Positions 16,824 through 25,592 of a DNA stretch of 64,000 nt are shown one piece after another. Source of the DNA: Oceaniferula marina (GTDB taxonomy: Bacteria > Verrucomicrobiota > Verrucomicrobiia > Verrucomicrobiales > Akkermansiaceae); NCBI RefSeq assembly GCF_013391475.1, contig NZ_JACBAZ010000004.1:434001-498000 (forward strand). The letters run 5' to 3'. Under the pieces are notes generated by a model. That model saw nothing but the letters and a program-made list of their open reading frames with translations, was not told the origin of the DNA and made no database searches. The position numbers and the translations under genes are program-made. Numbering within the stretch: position 1 is the first letter of the stretch; the number at the start of each line of letters is the position of its first letter.

Positions 16824-18656
16824 ATGGGTCGCATCCCGGAGGAAACCATCGAACAAGTTCTTGCCGCCACAGATATCGTGGATCTGGTGGGTTCCTACCT
16901 TCCCTTGAAACGGGCGGGCTCTGCATTCAAGTGCAATTGCCCGTTCCACAACGAAAAAACCCCCTCGTTTGTAGTCAACCCGGTCCGCCAGTCATACCAC
17001 TGCTTCGGCTGCGGCGAAGGAGGCAGCGCCATCGGATTCGTCATGCAGTACGAAAACCTCCCCTTTCCCGATGCAGTCAAAAAACTCGCCACCCGAGCCG
17101 GCATACCCATCCTTGAAGAAGCCTACGACCCGGAAGCCGACCAACGCCGGAAAAAACTCTCCCGCCTCAAAGAAGTCCACAACCGCACCGCCGAATTCCT
17201 TCATCAACAACTGATGACCTCACCGGACGCCCAACATGCACGGGACTACCTCAAATCTCGCGGCTACGGACGCGGCATGGCCGAACGCTGGAAAGTCGGC
17301 TGGATGCCGGAAAATACCAATACCTTCCTCGATTGGGCCAGAGAACAACAATTCACCGGAGCCGAACTCATCAACTCCGACCTCGCCGGCCGCAAAGATG
17401 AAAACAACCCCCGGGCTGGGATCTACGTCCGCTTCCGAGGAAGACTCATGTTCCCCATCCACAACGACTACGGGGACATCATCGCCTTCAGCGGAAGAAA
17501 TCTCCGGGAAGACGCACCCGGCGGAAAGTACATCAACTCCCGGGAAACCCAGCTGTTTAAAAAATCCAAAACCTTCTTCGCCCTCGATAAAGCACGCCGC
17601 AGCATGCCCAAAGAGAAATTCGCCCTGATCTGCGAAGGACAAATCGATGTCATTGCCTGCCACGAAAGCGGTATCACCAATACCATCGCAGGCCTCGGCA
17701 CCGCATTCACCCCCGAACACGCCCGCATCCTCAAACGCTACACCAAAGATGCCGTGCTCTGTTTCGATGCCGATGCCGCTGGCATCAAAGCTGCCGACAA
17801 GGCCTTCCGCATTTTAGCCGCCGAAGACCTCAACGTCCGTATGGTCAGCATGCCTGAAGGCGAGGACCCCGACTCCTTAATCAAGCAGTTTGGAGCCGAC
17901 GCCTTCCGAGAACGTGTCCAAGGAGCACGCGACTATTTTGAAGTTAAATTAAAACATGAAATGGCCTCCCGCGATCTCACGTCCGTCCGGGAAAGAGCCA
18001 GCCTCGCCAACGATCTCGCCGACCTCGTTGCCTGCGTCAGCGACAAACTCACCAAGGACGCCTTGATCAATCAAATCGCCACCCAACTCGGCCTTGGTGC
18101 TGAAGAATTACGCGGCGGCGTCGTCCAGGCCGAACGCCAACAATCGAAAGAAGCCTTCTTCCAGCAACGCCGGGAAGCCAAAGATGAAGAGCCACCCCCA
18201 CCCAATCTGGCTGCTGAAATCAGCACCCCGGTCGCCCACCTCTGCCACTACGCCCTCTGCTCACAAGAGGCCCAAAATTGGCTAGGGGAACAGCTCGAGT
18301 CCCTCATCGAACCTCTCGCATCCACAGCCGGAGGCTCCATCCTACGCAACATCCTCAGCCGTCGACCCGACCCATCCAAACCTGCTGCCATCCAGGCCTA
18401 CATCACCTCCCTCGCCCAGCAGGATCAACTGGCACTTCGAAAGGTTCTCACCCACTCCGCCCCCGGGGACCCCGTCCGAGCTGCGGAAGAAGCCACCGCC
18501 ATGCTGGTCAACACCCACTTCCAGCAAAAGGAAGCGGCCTTGCGCGCGCAGCTCCGACAACCGAATCTACCACCGGATGACATGATCGCATTGATGAACG
18601 AAATCAAGGATCTGCAAAGCATCCTGCAAAACCTTCAGCAACGGTTCATTCGCTAA
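16824..18656 (+). CDS. dnaG: DNA primase
   Basis: 610 residues from the ATG at 16824 (MGRIPEETIEQVLAATDIVD), the standard DnaG N-terminus; the frame is open from 16719. The CHC2 zinc ribbon uses C-x2-H near residue 37 (CNCPFHNEKTPSF) and YHCFGCGEGG. The catalytic core has GRLMFPIHNDYGDIIAFSGR and a TOPRIM domain (LICEGQIDVIACHESGI, then CFDADAAGIKAADKA with the acidic metal site). The C-terminal third, which binds the DnaB helicase, is poorly conserved, as usual. It synthesises RNA primers at the replication fork. rpoD and rpsU, its classical macromolecular-synthesis partners, are not adjacent. Confidence 0.96.
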   Translation: MGRIPEETIEQVLAATDIVDLVGSYLPLKRAGSAFKCNCPFHNEKTPSFVVNPVRQSYHCFGCGEGGSAIGFVMQYENLPFPDAVKKLATRAGIPILEEAYDPEADQRRKKLSRLKEVHNRTAEFLHQQLMTSPDAQHARDYLKSRGYGRGMAERWKVGWMPENTNTFLDWAREQQFTGAELINSDLAGRKDENNPRAGIYVRFRGRLMFPIHNDYGDIIAFSGRNLREDAPGGKYINSRETQLFKKSKTFFALDKARRSMPKEKFALICEGQIDVIACHESGITNTIAGLGTAFTPEHARILKRYTKDAVLCFDADAAGIKAADKAFRILAAEDLNVRMVSMPEGEDPDSLIKQFGADAFRERVQGARDYFEVKLKHEMASRDLTSVRERASLANDLADLVACVSDKLTKDALINQIATQLGLGAEELRGGVVQAERQQSKEAFFQQRREAKDEEPPPPNLAAEISTPVAHLCHYALCSQEAQNWLGEQLESLIEPLASTAGGSILRNILSRRPDPSKPAAIQAYITSLAQQDQLALRKVLTHSAPGDPVRAAEEATAMLVNTHFQQKEAALRAQLRQPNLPPDDMIALMNEIKDLQSILQNLQQRFIR

Positions 18657-18699
18657 CATTTAGTTAGATCACACGCCCCCTCCGATCGACGGGCTGAAC

Positions 18700-19041
18700 T
18701 CACTTTTTCTTCCGGCGCTTCCCCGGACGCTGAGCCATCCGGTTCTGATGGTTTTTTTCCTGCATCCGCAAAACAGGCAAAAGCTCCCGCTCCATCCAGT
18801 CGAAGGCTGACTGCAAGCCCTCATCTTGATAGATGCGACCGATCTCCGCTTCGACGGATGTGGGGTTCCCTTTATTGCGCAGAAAATCATTCGAGGTACA
18901 GCGAACAAACATTTCACCGTCCATGCACCCCTGTTCTTTGAGAATCAACTCCCGCATGTAAAGTGCCAACACCGCATCTCCTACCCAGGCCTCCTCCCGC
19001 TCGCGCATCACTACCTCATCGACTTTTTTTGGTGCCGCCAT
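18700..19041 (-). CDS. Mini-ribonuclease III-like protein
   Basis: 113 residues: a single RNase III domain without a dsRNA-binding domain. The signature REEAWVGDAVLALYMRELIL keeps the metal-binding aspartate (GDAV), while the glutamate four residues before it in full-length RNase III is Ala, as in Mini-III. The second metal glutamate lies in SVEAEIGRIYQDEG. The tail is strongly basic (PGKRRKKK) and may assist RNA binding. Mini-III enzymes in Firmicutes and plastids mature 23S rRNA ends; this role here is inferred. Convergent with dnaG (43 bases). Confidence 0.75.
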   Translation of the reverse strand: MAAPKKVDEVVMREREEAWVGDAVLALYMRELILKEQGCMDGEMFVRCTSNDFLRNKGNPTSVEAEIGRIYQDEGLQSAFDWMERELLPVLRMQEKNHQNRMAQRPGKRRKKK

Positions 19042-19094
19042 TTGTATACTCTCTTTTCTATCAAAAAATTTAAAACTTCCTCAGAGGAGAAAAC

Positions 19095-19661
19095 CTAACG
19101 TTTTTTCTCCATACTCGTTCTCATCGCTGCCTCGGACTCCGCATCCCAGTAACCACTCCCCAGTTCAACAAACACAGACGAGTAAGGCACGGCTGTACGG
19201 GTTTTGATCACCAGCACCCGGTAAGACTTGCTCGTATCACCAAGCAAACGCATCAGCATATCATTATCTAACTGGACAGTTTCCCGACCATGCAACGCTG
19301 CCTCCAGATTCTTGCGGTATGCATTGACCCCGGGAGCATAGTCATAGGGCACATTTTCCAACTCAGCGGTCACAAACACCCTCGGCTTGACATGATGTTT
19401 TTCCTCGATGACGTCCTCCACCCCCTCAAGCACCTCCGGGATATCTGCATCCAGTTGGATCACCCGCAAGCCTCGGCGGCTCTGAACCGGGAAAGCAGCC
19501 TCGGCAATCACCACCCAGTTTCTCGCTCCAAGATACCCGAGTTCTTGACGCAATGTCGGGATCCATGGATTCGGCTTGGATGAATTCACACACCCCGCCA
19601 CAACCAGACAGCAGAATAAGCCCAGTATATACGCAAAAAACTTTCGGATCGAGGACACCAT
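19095..19661 (-). CDS. Lipoprotein with degenerate RbsD/FucU-like domain
   Basis: 188 residues. A signal peptide ends in the lipobox VAGC (Cys24), so the protein is lipid-anchored. Residues 44-58 (LGARNWVVIAEAAFP) align with the RbsD/FucU element LGHGDxIVIADAxFP, the segment IQLDADIPEVLEGVEDVI with the family's middle, and VLVIKTRTAVPYSSVFVELG with RTGExxPYANxILxxG near the end. The catalytic histidine of sugar mutarotases is Ala46 here, D is N48, and the Asn after Tyr160 is Ser, so it is unlikely to be a mutarotase. RbsD/FucU proteins are normally cytosolic; an envelope lipoprotein with this fold is odd. Homology is by eye and moderate. Confidence 0.55.
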   Translation of the reverse strand: MVSSIRKFFAYILGLFCCLVVAGCVNSSKPNPWIPTLRQELGYLGARNWVVIAEAAFPVQSRRGLRVIQLDADIPEVLEGVEDVIEEKHHVKPRVFVTAELENVPYDYAPGVNAYRKNLEAALHGRETVQLDNDMLMRLLGDTSKSYRVLVIKTRTAVPYSSVFVELGSGYWDAESEAAMRTSMEKKR

Positions 19662-19731
19662 GACAGAGGTAAGGAATGCGCCAAAGGATTACCTCACGAC
19701 GCCATTTCTGTCAATCCAGCATCATGCTCCA

Positions 19732-20151
19732 TTACTCACCAACAAGCACCACACTGATTGACCTCTGGTGCGGAGCCTTCCGGTGTTCGAAGAGAAAGAT
19801 CCCCTGCCAGGTTCCCAAGGTCATGCTGCCAGCGACCACCGGAATCACCTCACTACTCCGGGTCAAGACCATCCGGATGTGGGACGGCATGTCATCCGCC
19901 CCTTCATAGGTATGGGTAAAGTATGGCTCATCCTCCGGAACCAATCGGTCAAAATACGCCTCCATGTCGGTGCGGGCGCTGGGATCCGCATTTTCCATCA
20001 TCACCAGACTGGCACTGGTATGCCGGACAAAGACCGTCACGGTCCCGGTCTGAATACCCGATTCTCCGACGGCCCGCGCCACCTGTTCGGTAATTTCATA
20101 GGTTCCCTTGCCACGGGTTGCCAAGGTAAATGATTCGGAATAGGCTGCCAT
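19732..20151 (-). CDS. YjbQ family protein (UPF0047, secondary thiamine-phosphate synthase type)
   Basis: 139 residues, the full length of this single-domain family. Motifs: GTVTVFVRHTSASLVMMENA with the conserved histidine, PEDEPYFTHTYEGADDMPSH, and the end GTWQGIFLFEHRKAPHQRSI. Members bind metal through conserved histidines. The E. coli protein has weak thiamine-phosphate synthase activity in vitro, and the physiological role is unsettled. Cytoplasmic. It ends 70 bases upstream of the RbsD-like lipoprotein and begins 49 bases after the PPK2 gene, so these three may be one leftward transcript. Confidence 0.9.
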   Translation of the reverse strand: MAAYSESFTLATRGKGTYEITEQVARAVGESGIQTGTVTVFVRHTSASLVMMENADPSARTDMEAYFDRLVPEDEPYFTHTYEGADDMPSHIRMVLTRSSEVIPVVAGSMTLGTWQGIFLFEHRKAPHQRSISVVLVGE

Positions 20152-20200
20152 TGTATATCAAGATCGAGGGTGGTCCACCAAGTTCGGGGAGGGTCCAAGG

Positions 20201-21025
20201 CTAGTCGATGACAATATCTTCGGCCAGCCAATCGGAAATCGGGAATTTCATATCCAGCCCCTTCAGGGTGTCGACCATGATCCGGGCAACCACCAAATTG
20301 CGATACCACTTCCGGTCAGCGGGAATGATATGCCACGGCGCATACTTGCTTCCGGTTTTTTCAATCACATCTTCGTAGACTTTTTCAAATTCCTCCCACT
20401 TCGCCCGATCCTTGAGGTCGTCCGGGTTGAATTTCCAATGCTTTGCCGGGTTATCGAGCCGCGACTGCAAACGCATCTTCTGCTCATCCTTGGAAATATG
20501 CAGGAACAACTTGATAATCGTCGTCCCTTCTTCAACCAACATCCGCTCAAACTCGACAATGTGCCGGTAACGAGGGCGCCAAACCGATTCAGGAAACAAC
20601 TTCTTTACCCGGACCGCCACAATGTCTTCATAGTAACTCCGGTTGAACACCACGATCTGACCATTGCGTGGAACCTTTTGATGCATTCTCCATAAAAAAT
20701 CATGCGCCAATTCCTCCTCGGACGGCTTTTTAAATGACTCCACATGAATCCCCTGAGGGTCGACCCGGGAAAACACACTCTTGACCGTCCCGTCCTTTCC
20801 TCCGGTGTCCATCGCCTGAATCACCACCAGCACCCGCCGCTTGCTCTCCGCATATAACAAAGTCTGCAAAGCTTGTAACTCATCCCGCAATTGGTCGAGA
20901 AAAGGATAAGAGTCCTCCTTACCTCCATGACCAAACAGCGACTTATCATTGGTTGAGTAATCAGAAAGGTTAATTTTCCCCTTCTTATTCACGCGGTATT
21001 TTTCAATCGATCCTTGAACTGGCAT
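20201..21025 (-). CDS. ppk2: Polyphosphate kinase 2 family protein
   Basis: 274 residues. The Walker A loop AMDTGGKDG is near residue 67, followed by VDPQGIHVESFKKPSEEELA (substrate lid), and the Walker B region VFNRSYYEDI. Downstream, HISKDEQKMRLQSRLDNP and WHIIPADRKWYRNLVVA are standard PPK2 motifs. The single-domain length corresponds to the short PPK2 classes (I or III), which transfer phosphate from polyphosphate to ADP/GDP or AMP; which nucleotide it uses cannot be read with certainty. Cytoplasmic. It is probably the first gene of a small leftward operon. Confidence 0.92.
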   Translation of the reverse strand: MPVQGSIEKYRVNKKGKINLSDYSTNDKSLFGHGGKEDSYPFLDQLRDELQALQTLLYAESKRRVLVVIQAMDTGGKDGTVKSVFSRVDPQGIHVESFKKPSEEELAHDFLWRMHQKVPRNGQIVVFNRSYYEDIVAVRVKKLFPESVWRPRYRHIVEFERMLVEEGTTIIKLFLHISKDEQKMRLQSRLDNPAKHWKFNPDDLKDRAKWEEFEKVYEDVIEKTGSKYAPWHIIPADRKWYRNLVVARIMVDTLKGLDMKFPISDWLAEDIVID

Positions 21026-21272
21026 GGAACCATTCTCGCAGACTGCCCAAGGTCATGGCAAGATAGAATACAGACTAATTTTTCCTACGATCACATCAGT
21101 TTGCTGAATTCTTGCATTGAAGGCGCAGCTCATCCCACGGCAAAAATCCATCATCTAATCATTTATGGTTGACGGCATCCGCAGTTTTACCCTTTAATGA
21201 ACTTTACTCTATAGAAATTGACCGCGAATCAATACCTATAGATTGCGAATATAACCTCAATCCAGAACACAG

Positions 21273-21938
21273 ATGAACGTAAAACTCACACTAATGGCGA
21301 TCGCCACTACGTCGCTGACCGCCCATGCGGCAACGATCGTGACCTCCGAAGGCCCCGCCAATAACCAGGCTGGACCTAATTTTGGGCAAAGCATCACAGT
21401 CAATATCGGTGCTGACACCCCGGATGGTTCGATTCCCGGAACCGTCTATTTACAAGAATTGAGTTTCAGGCAGACCAATTCAACCACTGGCATCAACACC
21501 ACGGATACAGCATGGATTCACGTCTATGACGCTTTCACAGTCGATGGAACATCCTCCCCGACAGCCATTGGCAATTTAATCACAGTTTCCTCGACAACGG
21601 TCAATTTTACGACGACGGGTGCAGGCGACTTATTAACCTGGAGTTTTACCGGTGACGCTGCTGACGCGATCCTCAAAGGAACCGAATACTATTACGTGCT
21701 CGCCACAGATCAAAATGCGGCTACGGTTGGAAACTCGTCAAACCTAACAACCCAAGGGTTTAGATTAACCACCGGCGACCCCTACTCAGGAGGTCAAACA
21801 TTACGTGCTAATGGATCAAACGCCGACTGGGATAATGAATTCGTCTTAACAACGATAACAGATCCCGTACCTGAACCCTCATCCTCGGCACTGCTCGGAC
21901 TTGGAGCCTTCGCCTTGATATTCCGTCGCCGGAAGTAA
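21273..21938 (+). CDS. PEP-CTERM sorting domain protein
   Basis: 221 residues. Signal peptide MNVKLTLMAIATTSLTAHA with a predicted cut before ATIV. A Thr/Ser/Gly-rich beta-sandwich-like body follows; TVYLQELSFRQTN and GTEYYYVLATDQNA resemble carbohydrate-binding-like folds seen in similar Verrucomicrobia proteins. The C-terminus is VPEPSSSALLGLGAFALIF plus RRRK, a PEP-CTERM anchor. It stands alone between divergent and convergent neighbours and has its own strong terminator. The upstream region holds two copies of CTATAGA (near 21210 and 21236) of unknown meaning. Confidence 0.85.
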   Translation: MNVKLTLMAIATTSLTAHAATIVTSEGPANNQAGPNFGQSITVNIGADTPDGSIPGTVYLQELSFRQTNSTTGINTTDTAWIHVYDAFTVDGTSSPTAIGNLITVSSTTVNFTTTGAGDLLTWSFTGDAADAILKGTEYYYVLATDQNAATVGNSSNLTTQGFRLTTGDPYSGGQTLRANGSNADWDNEFVLTTITDPVPEPSSSALLGLGAFALIFRRRK

Positions 21939-21964
21939 GCCGAATCCCTCATACAGAATACACC

Positions 21965-21999
21965 TCCCCAACCTCTCATGAGAGGTTGGGGATTTTTTT
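21965..21999 (+). terminator. Intrinsic terminator of the PEP-CTERM gene
   Basis: A perfect 14-bp palindromic stem (CCCCAACCTCTCA and complement) centred at 21978 followed by seven T. It faces rightward and insulates the convergent acyltransferase gene. Confidence 0.9.
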
Positions 22000-22034
22000 G
22001 TCTCTGCAATCAGCGATCAAAGCCCACCCATACT

Positions 22035-23270
22035 CTATGCTTCAAAGCAATCCGAGGCCATCATCTCCCCGCCTGGATACGAACTCTGGTAATAACCCAA
22101 GCCCTCACCCACTGCCATTTCCAATTCATCAGTCAAAGCCTTGATCGATTTTCCCGACACCTCAACCGGCTCGCCGAAGCGGACTTCGGCATGACGGGCT
22201 GACACGGGGCGCACGAGAACCTCAGCATAATCCTCACGCAGTTTCTCCAAAGTCTCGCTGCAGCGGTCGACGCTCGGACACTCCCTAAGGTAGGAGGCGT
22301 CATAGCTCAATACCCGCATCAAAAGGATACTCAGATCGTCCAGACGCTCGACCTGCGAGCCTTCTCCCCCCAGCCTCTTTTTAGCCAACTGCGAACGGAC
22401 CATTCTGGCTCTCTCCAGCGCCCCTCCAGCAGCCTGAATTTCCAAAGAGCTCTCCAATTGATCGAGCAAGTGCGCCACTACCTTCTCCATGGCCCCTGCC
22501 GGGTCCGTCCTCCAGGCATCCACTCCACATGAAAAATCATACCCCCTGCGTTGTAGCCCACGACGAAGAATGGCATAGCCCAACATCTCTATCTGAACGT
22601 AAAAAGGGTCGTCTTCACGCCAATGAACCTGCACGCCTTCTCCAGCCAAAACATCCAGCAAATCCTGGATTTGCTGCTGCAACAACATCCTAACATCACG
22701 GGTGTGGGTCATACGAATCGATGTCGGCACCACTAACACACGCACTGACCTACCTAACTTTTTCTGAGCCTTGACCGCAATAAAGGAAGCCCCATCCAGA
22801 AAAGGCATTACCTTCTCGTTAGAAAAAGCCACATTCCCCTCCGGAAACAATGTCAGGCAGCATCGCCCCCCCTCAATCACACGAACAGCTTCTTGAATCG
22901 ATTGCCGGTCGACATTCTCCCGGTTCACCGAAAAGGCACCCGTGCGCTGCATCACCCAAGCCTGAAAACGGCTACGGGCAAACACCTCGTGAGCTGCCAT
23001 GTAGGCTCCCCAGACACCACACAGCCTTTGAGACTCGGCCAGAACCTCCACATCACTATGGGTTGAGTGGTTAGCAACCATCACCAGCCTTACATTCGGG
23101 TCCTGGGCCAAAGCCCGCAAGCGCTCACCGCCGGTGACAGAAACTGACCGCACGCGGTGTGTTTTTCCCGGCAGGATCCAAACCCGGTTCAACAAGGAGG
23201 CCAAACGGTGAACCCAAACTCTAGGTAAAGAGGGCCTGAACACGTAGGGTTCTGTGGAATATCTCAACAT
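22035..23270 (-). CDS. 1-acyl-glycerol-3-phosphate acyltransferase-like protein (PlsC domain)
   Basis: 411 residues, longer than typical PlsC (about 245). The catalytic HX4D motif is NHSTHSD at residues 67-73, and the second motif LTLFPEGNVAF lies near residue 135. These define the glycerolipid acyltransferase fold, with the active site facing the cytoplasmic side of the membrane. The C-terminal 180 residues have no familiar domain and include helical, charged stretches. No strong transmembrane helix, so probably peripheral. The substrate could be lysophosphatidic acid or another lysolipid. It starts 33 bases after the phospholipase D-like gene, suggesting a lipid-metabolism operon. A purine-rich AGAAGAAG precedes the ATG. 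Confidence 0.82.
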   Translation of the reverse strand: MLRYSTEPYVFRPSLPRVWVHRLASLLNRVWILPGKTHRVRSVSVTGGERLRALAQDPNVRLVMVANHSTHSDVEVLAESQRLCGVWGAYMAAHEVFARSRFQAWVMQRTGAFSVNRENVDRQSIQEAVRVIEGGRCCLTLFPEGNVAFSNEKVMPFLDGASFIAVKAQKKLGRSVRVLVVPTSIRMTHTRDVRMLLQQQIQDLLDVLAGEGVQVHWREDDPFYVQIEMLGYAILRRGLQRRGYDFSCGVDAWRTDPAGAMEKVVAHLLDQLESSLEIQAAGGALERARMVRSQLAKKRLGGEGSQVERLDDLSILLMRVLSYDASYLRECPSVDRCSETLEKLREDYAEVLVRPVSARHAEVRFGEPVEVSGKSIKALTDELEMAVGEGLGYYQSSYPGGEMMASDCFEA

Positions 23271-23303
23271 GTCTTCTTCTGTTTAATGCTTCCTCAATTC
23301 TCA

Positions 23304-24440
23304 TCAACGGTGCCGACCTAACTGCTGATACCAGTGCTGCAAACAAGCCATTCCCTTCCAGTAACCTGAGACCTCACTCCGACGAACCACTGGGCGCCCA
23401 AGACTCCACCGCTCCATCAACACTTCATTGAGCGAATCAACCGCATCGCTCCCATCCAGCAAAAAGGACAGCTCCCCGGCACGCTGCAACGAAAACACAG
23501 AGAAATTAGCAGAGCCAAACAAGGCCCTCTTACCGTCAATGACCATCACCTTTGAATGAATCATCTTCGATGACATCCTGACCTCCACAAGAGCAGACTT
23601 CATCAACTGGTTCAACACATGGTAGTTGCCGTCATTTCCAATATTGGCTTTTTCTGAAAATAAGATTGTGACGTGAACCCCGCGTTGCGCAGCAGCCACC
23701 AAAACCTCGGTCACGTCAGGGTCTCCCAGATAGGCCATCTCAATATGCAAGGAACGCTTAGCCAGCCTGACCAATTCCAGAAGCTTGGCTTTGATTTCAA
23801 ACCTGCCCCGGTCAGGATCATTCATCAACACAGTGAATCCAACACTTGCCTGATCCTGACCGGAACATTGTTGCGCATGGCGAAATTGCTCCACCCGTCT
23901 CTCGCCCCTGATCTCCATCATCACATCATGATAGTTGCGATGCCTGTCCTCCAAATTCAAACTACCGGTGATCAAACAACGCTCATCGATACAATAATAC
24001 TTGGTATGGGTTGGAGAAACCCAAACAAAATCAACCTTCGGGTGCTGCATCAGGCGCAAGCCCAGTGACTGATCCCAATCATCCTGCACCCAAGTTCGGG
24101 GAAACGTCATCCCCAGACCACGCTGGTACAAGCGCTTGCCCCACGACCTCGGAGTCGGAAAAAAAGGCTTCCGGTTTGACTCCTGACTCTCGTAAAGCAC
24201 AGCCCCGCGATCCTTCATGATCTTCACCCGGACACCACGGTCAGCAGCCCTCAACACAGCTCTGCCAATCTGATGCCCGACATCGTCAGCCCGCCACACA
24301 TACATGTGGATCTCTATGGAATGCCGGGCAGCGTCCAAACATCTTTCAATCCGACGATAAGCGAAATCGGCGGCATCCCCGGACTGGTACCCCGATTGGG
24401 AAAGCAGCCGAATACCTTGCTCTGTTGATTCGTCATCCAT
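23304..24440 (-). CDS. Phospholipase D-like / cardiolipin synthase-like protein
   Basis: 378 residues from the ATG at 24440 (MDDESTEQGIRLL); the five preceding codons begin with TTG and are less likely. Two HKD motifs are intact: HTKYYCIDERCLITGSLN in the first half and HSKVMVIDGKRALFGSANF in the second, each with the following Gly-Ser and Asn. Two HKD motifs in one chain form a single active site that hydrolyses or transfers phosphatidyl groups through a phosphohistidine. There are no N-terminal transmembrane helices, as in ClsB-type cardiolipin synthases. Being next to a PlsC-domain gene fits membrane lipid remodelling. The exact substrate is uncertain. Confidence 0.85.
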   Translation of the reverse strand: MDDESTEQGIRLLSQSGYQSGDAADFAYRRIERCLDAARHSIEIHMYVWRADDVGHQIGRAVLRAADRGVRVKIMKDRGAVLYESQESNRKPFFPTPRSWGKRLYQRGLGMTFPRTWVQDDWDQSLGLRLMQHPKVDFVWVSPTHTKYYCIDERCLITGSLNLEDRHRNYHDVMMEIRGERRVEQFRHAQQCSGQDQASVGFTVLMNDPDRGRFEIKAKLLELVRLAKRSLHIEMAYLGDPDVTEVLVAAAQRGVHVTILFSEKANIGNDGNYHVLNQLMKSALVEVRMSSKMIHSKVMVIDGKRALFGSANFSVFSLQRAGELSFLLDGSDAVDSLNEVLMERWSLGRPVVRRSEVSGYWKGMACLQHWYQQLGRHR

Positions 24441-24529
24441 GGCCGCAGGATACAACGGCCACGAGACATCCTCATAATCGATTATACATGAAGCATCATC
24501 TATTCAATTGATGGTTCAATTTGAGCAAA

Positions 24530-25492
24530 CTACTTCAAACCGTCCACAATCGTATTCACGTTATGTTTGATCATACCGAGATACGTGCCTTTGTCGTAGC
24601 GTTCACCGTGTAAATCCACCACATCTCCGGGCGTTCCCATGGCGTCGGAAAAAAGTTCATGTTCACTCACCTTCACCTTGGCCTCACTGGCCACCGCCTT
24701 GATGCCCTTGGCATTCACACTGGATTCCGGGAAAATCATCTTCAGTCCACGCTGTTTGATAAAGGCGACCAACTCCTCACGGTCTTTAATACCTGATTCG
24801 GCATTGGTCGATACCCCTTGCAATCCGCGCACTTCCAAACCGTAAGCCTTCCCAAAATAATAGAACGCATCGTGACTGGTCACCACCACCCGCTGGGATA
24901 AGGGTAACTCAGCAACCCGACGCTTGACCCAACGATCCAATGATTCCAACTCCTTGCGGTAGGCCTCACCCCGCGTCTGATAGCCATCCTTGCCCTCGGG
25001 GTCAGCACGAGTCAGCGCTTGCACAACCACATCCACCGTATCCGCCCAAACCGTAGGATCACCCCAAACATGTGGATCATGATAACCGGCAAAATCATCC
25101 TGCGGCTGCAATAATTTTCCCTTATCAATAGCATCCGTCACCGCAAAGGTATCGCCCTCACGTTCAGCCCGCCGCTCCAGGGAACTCTGCATTTTTCCCT
25201 CCAAATGAAGACCACTGTAAAACACCAAATCCGCCTTTTTCAGAGCAAGGGTATCACGCGATACCACCTGATAACTGTGAGGATCCACCCCCGGTCCCAT
25301 CATGCCATACACATACACCCGTTCAGCACCAATCACCTTCACCATATCGGTTACCATCGTTGAGGTGCAGACGACTCTGAGCACCGCGCCCTCCGGCATC
25401 TCCTCTTCCGCCCCCCCTTCGGGCAACAAAATAAACAAGCCAGCCAGCATCCCGGCCAACACCAACACAATCACGCAGAGTTTTTTCAACAT
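24530..25492 (-). CDS. Metal ABC transporter substrate-binding lipoprotein/periplasmic protein (Mn/Zn type)
   Basis: 320 residues from the ATG at 25492 (MLKKLCVIVLVLAGMLAGLF), preceded by GAG; in-frame starts at 25504 and 25528 are possible. The fold is the cluster A-I metal-binding family (PsaA/MntA/TroA/ZnuA). Candidate ligands: His in DPHSYQ, His in DPHVWGD, Glu in GVSTNAESG, and Asp in SDAMGTPGD. The Glu in third position, and no His-rich loop, resembles manganese binders more than ZnuA. It delivers metal to a membrane permease that is not in this window. An orphan binding protein next to a sulfatase is unusual. A palindromic candidate operator lies just upstream. Confidence 0.85.
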   Translation of the reverse strand: MLKKLCVIVLVLAGMLAGLFILLPEGGAEEEMPEGAVLRVVCTSTMVTDMVKVIGAERVYVYGMMGPGVDPHSYQVVSRDTLALKKADLVFYSGLHLEGKMQSSLERRAEREGDTFAVTDAIDKGKLLQPQDDFAGYHDPHVWGDPTVWADTVDVVVQALTRADPEGKDGYQTRGEAYRKELESLDRWVKRRVAELPLSQRVVVTSHDAFYYFGKAYGLEVRGLQGVSTNAESGIKDREELVAFIKQRGLKMIFPESSVNAKGIKAVASEAKVKVSEHELFSDAMGTPGDVVDLHGERYDKGTYLGMIKHNVNTIVDGLK

Positions 25493-25534
25493 GCCCACTC
25501 GCATAACCAAGCCAAAGGATGTGGTCAACCCTCT

Positions 25535-25554
25535 AAATTAGCCTAAGCTAATTT
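25535..25554. promoter_or_regulatory. Palindromic candidate DtxR/MntR-type operator
   Basis: AAATTAGC-CTAA-GCTAATTT, a perfect 8-bp inverted repeat with a 4-base spacer, 42 bases upstream of the chosen start of the metal-binding protein. The centre TTAGCCTAA matches the core of DtxR/IdeR-type boxes. Metal-dependent repression is the natural reading but is inferred. Confidence 0.5.
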
Positions 25555-25592
25555 TATTATGTCATACGAATACAGTACCAGGCACATGCGGC

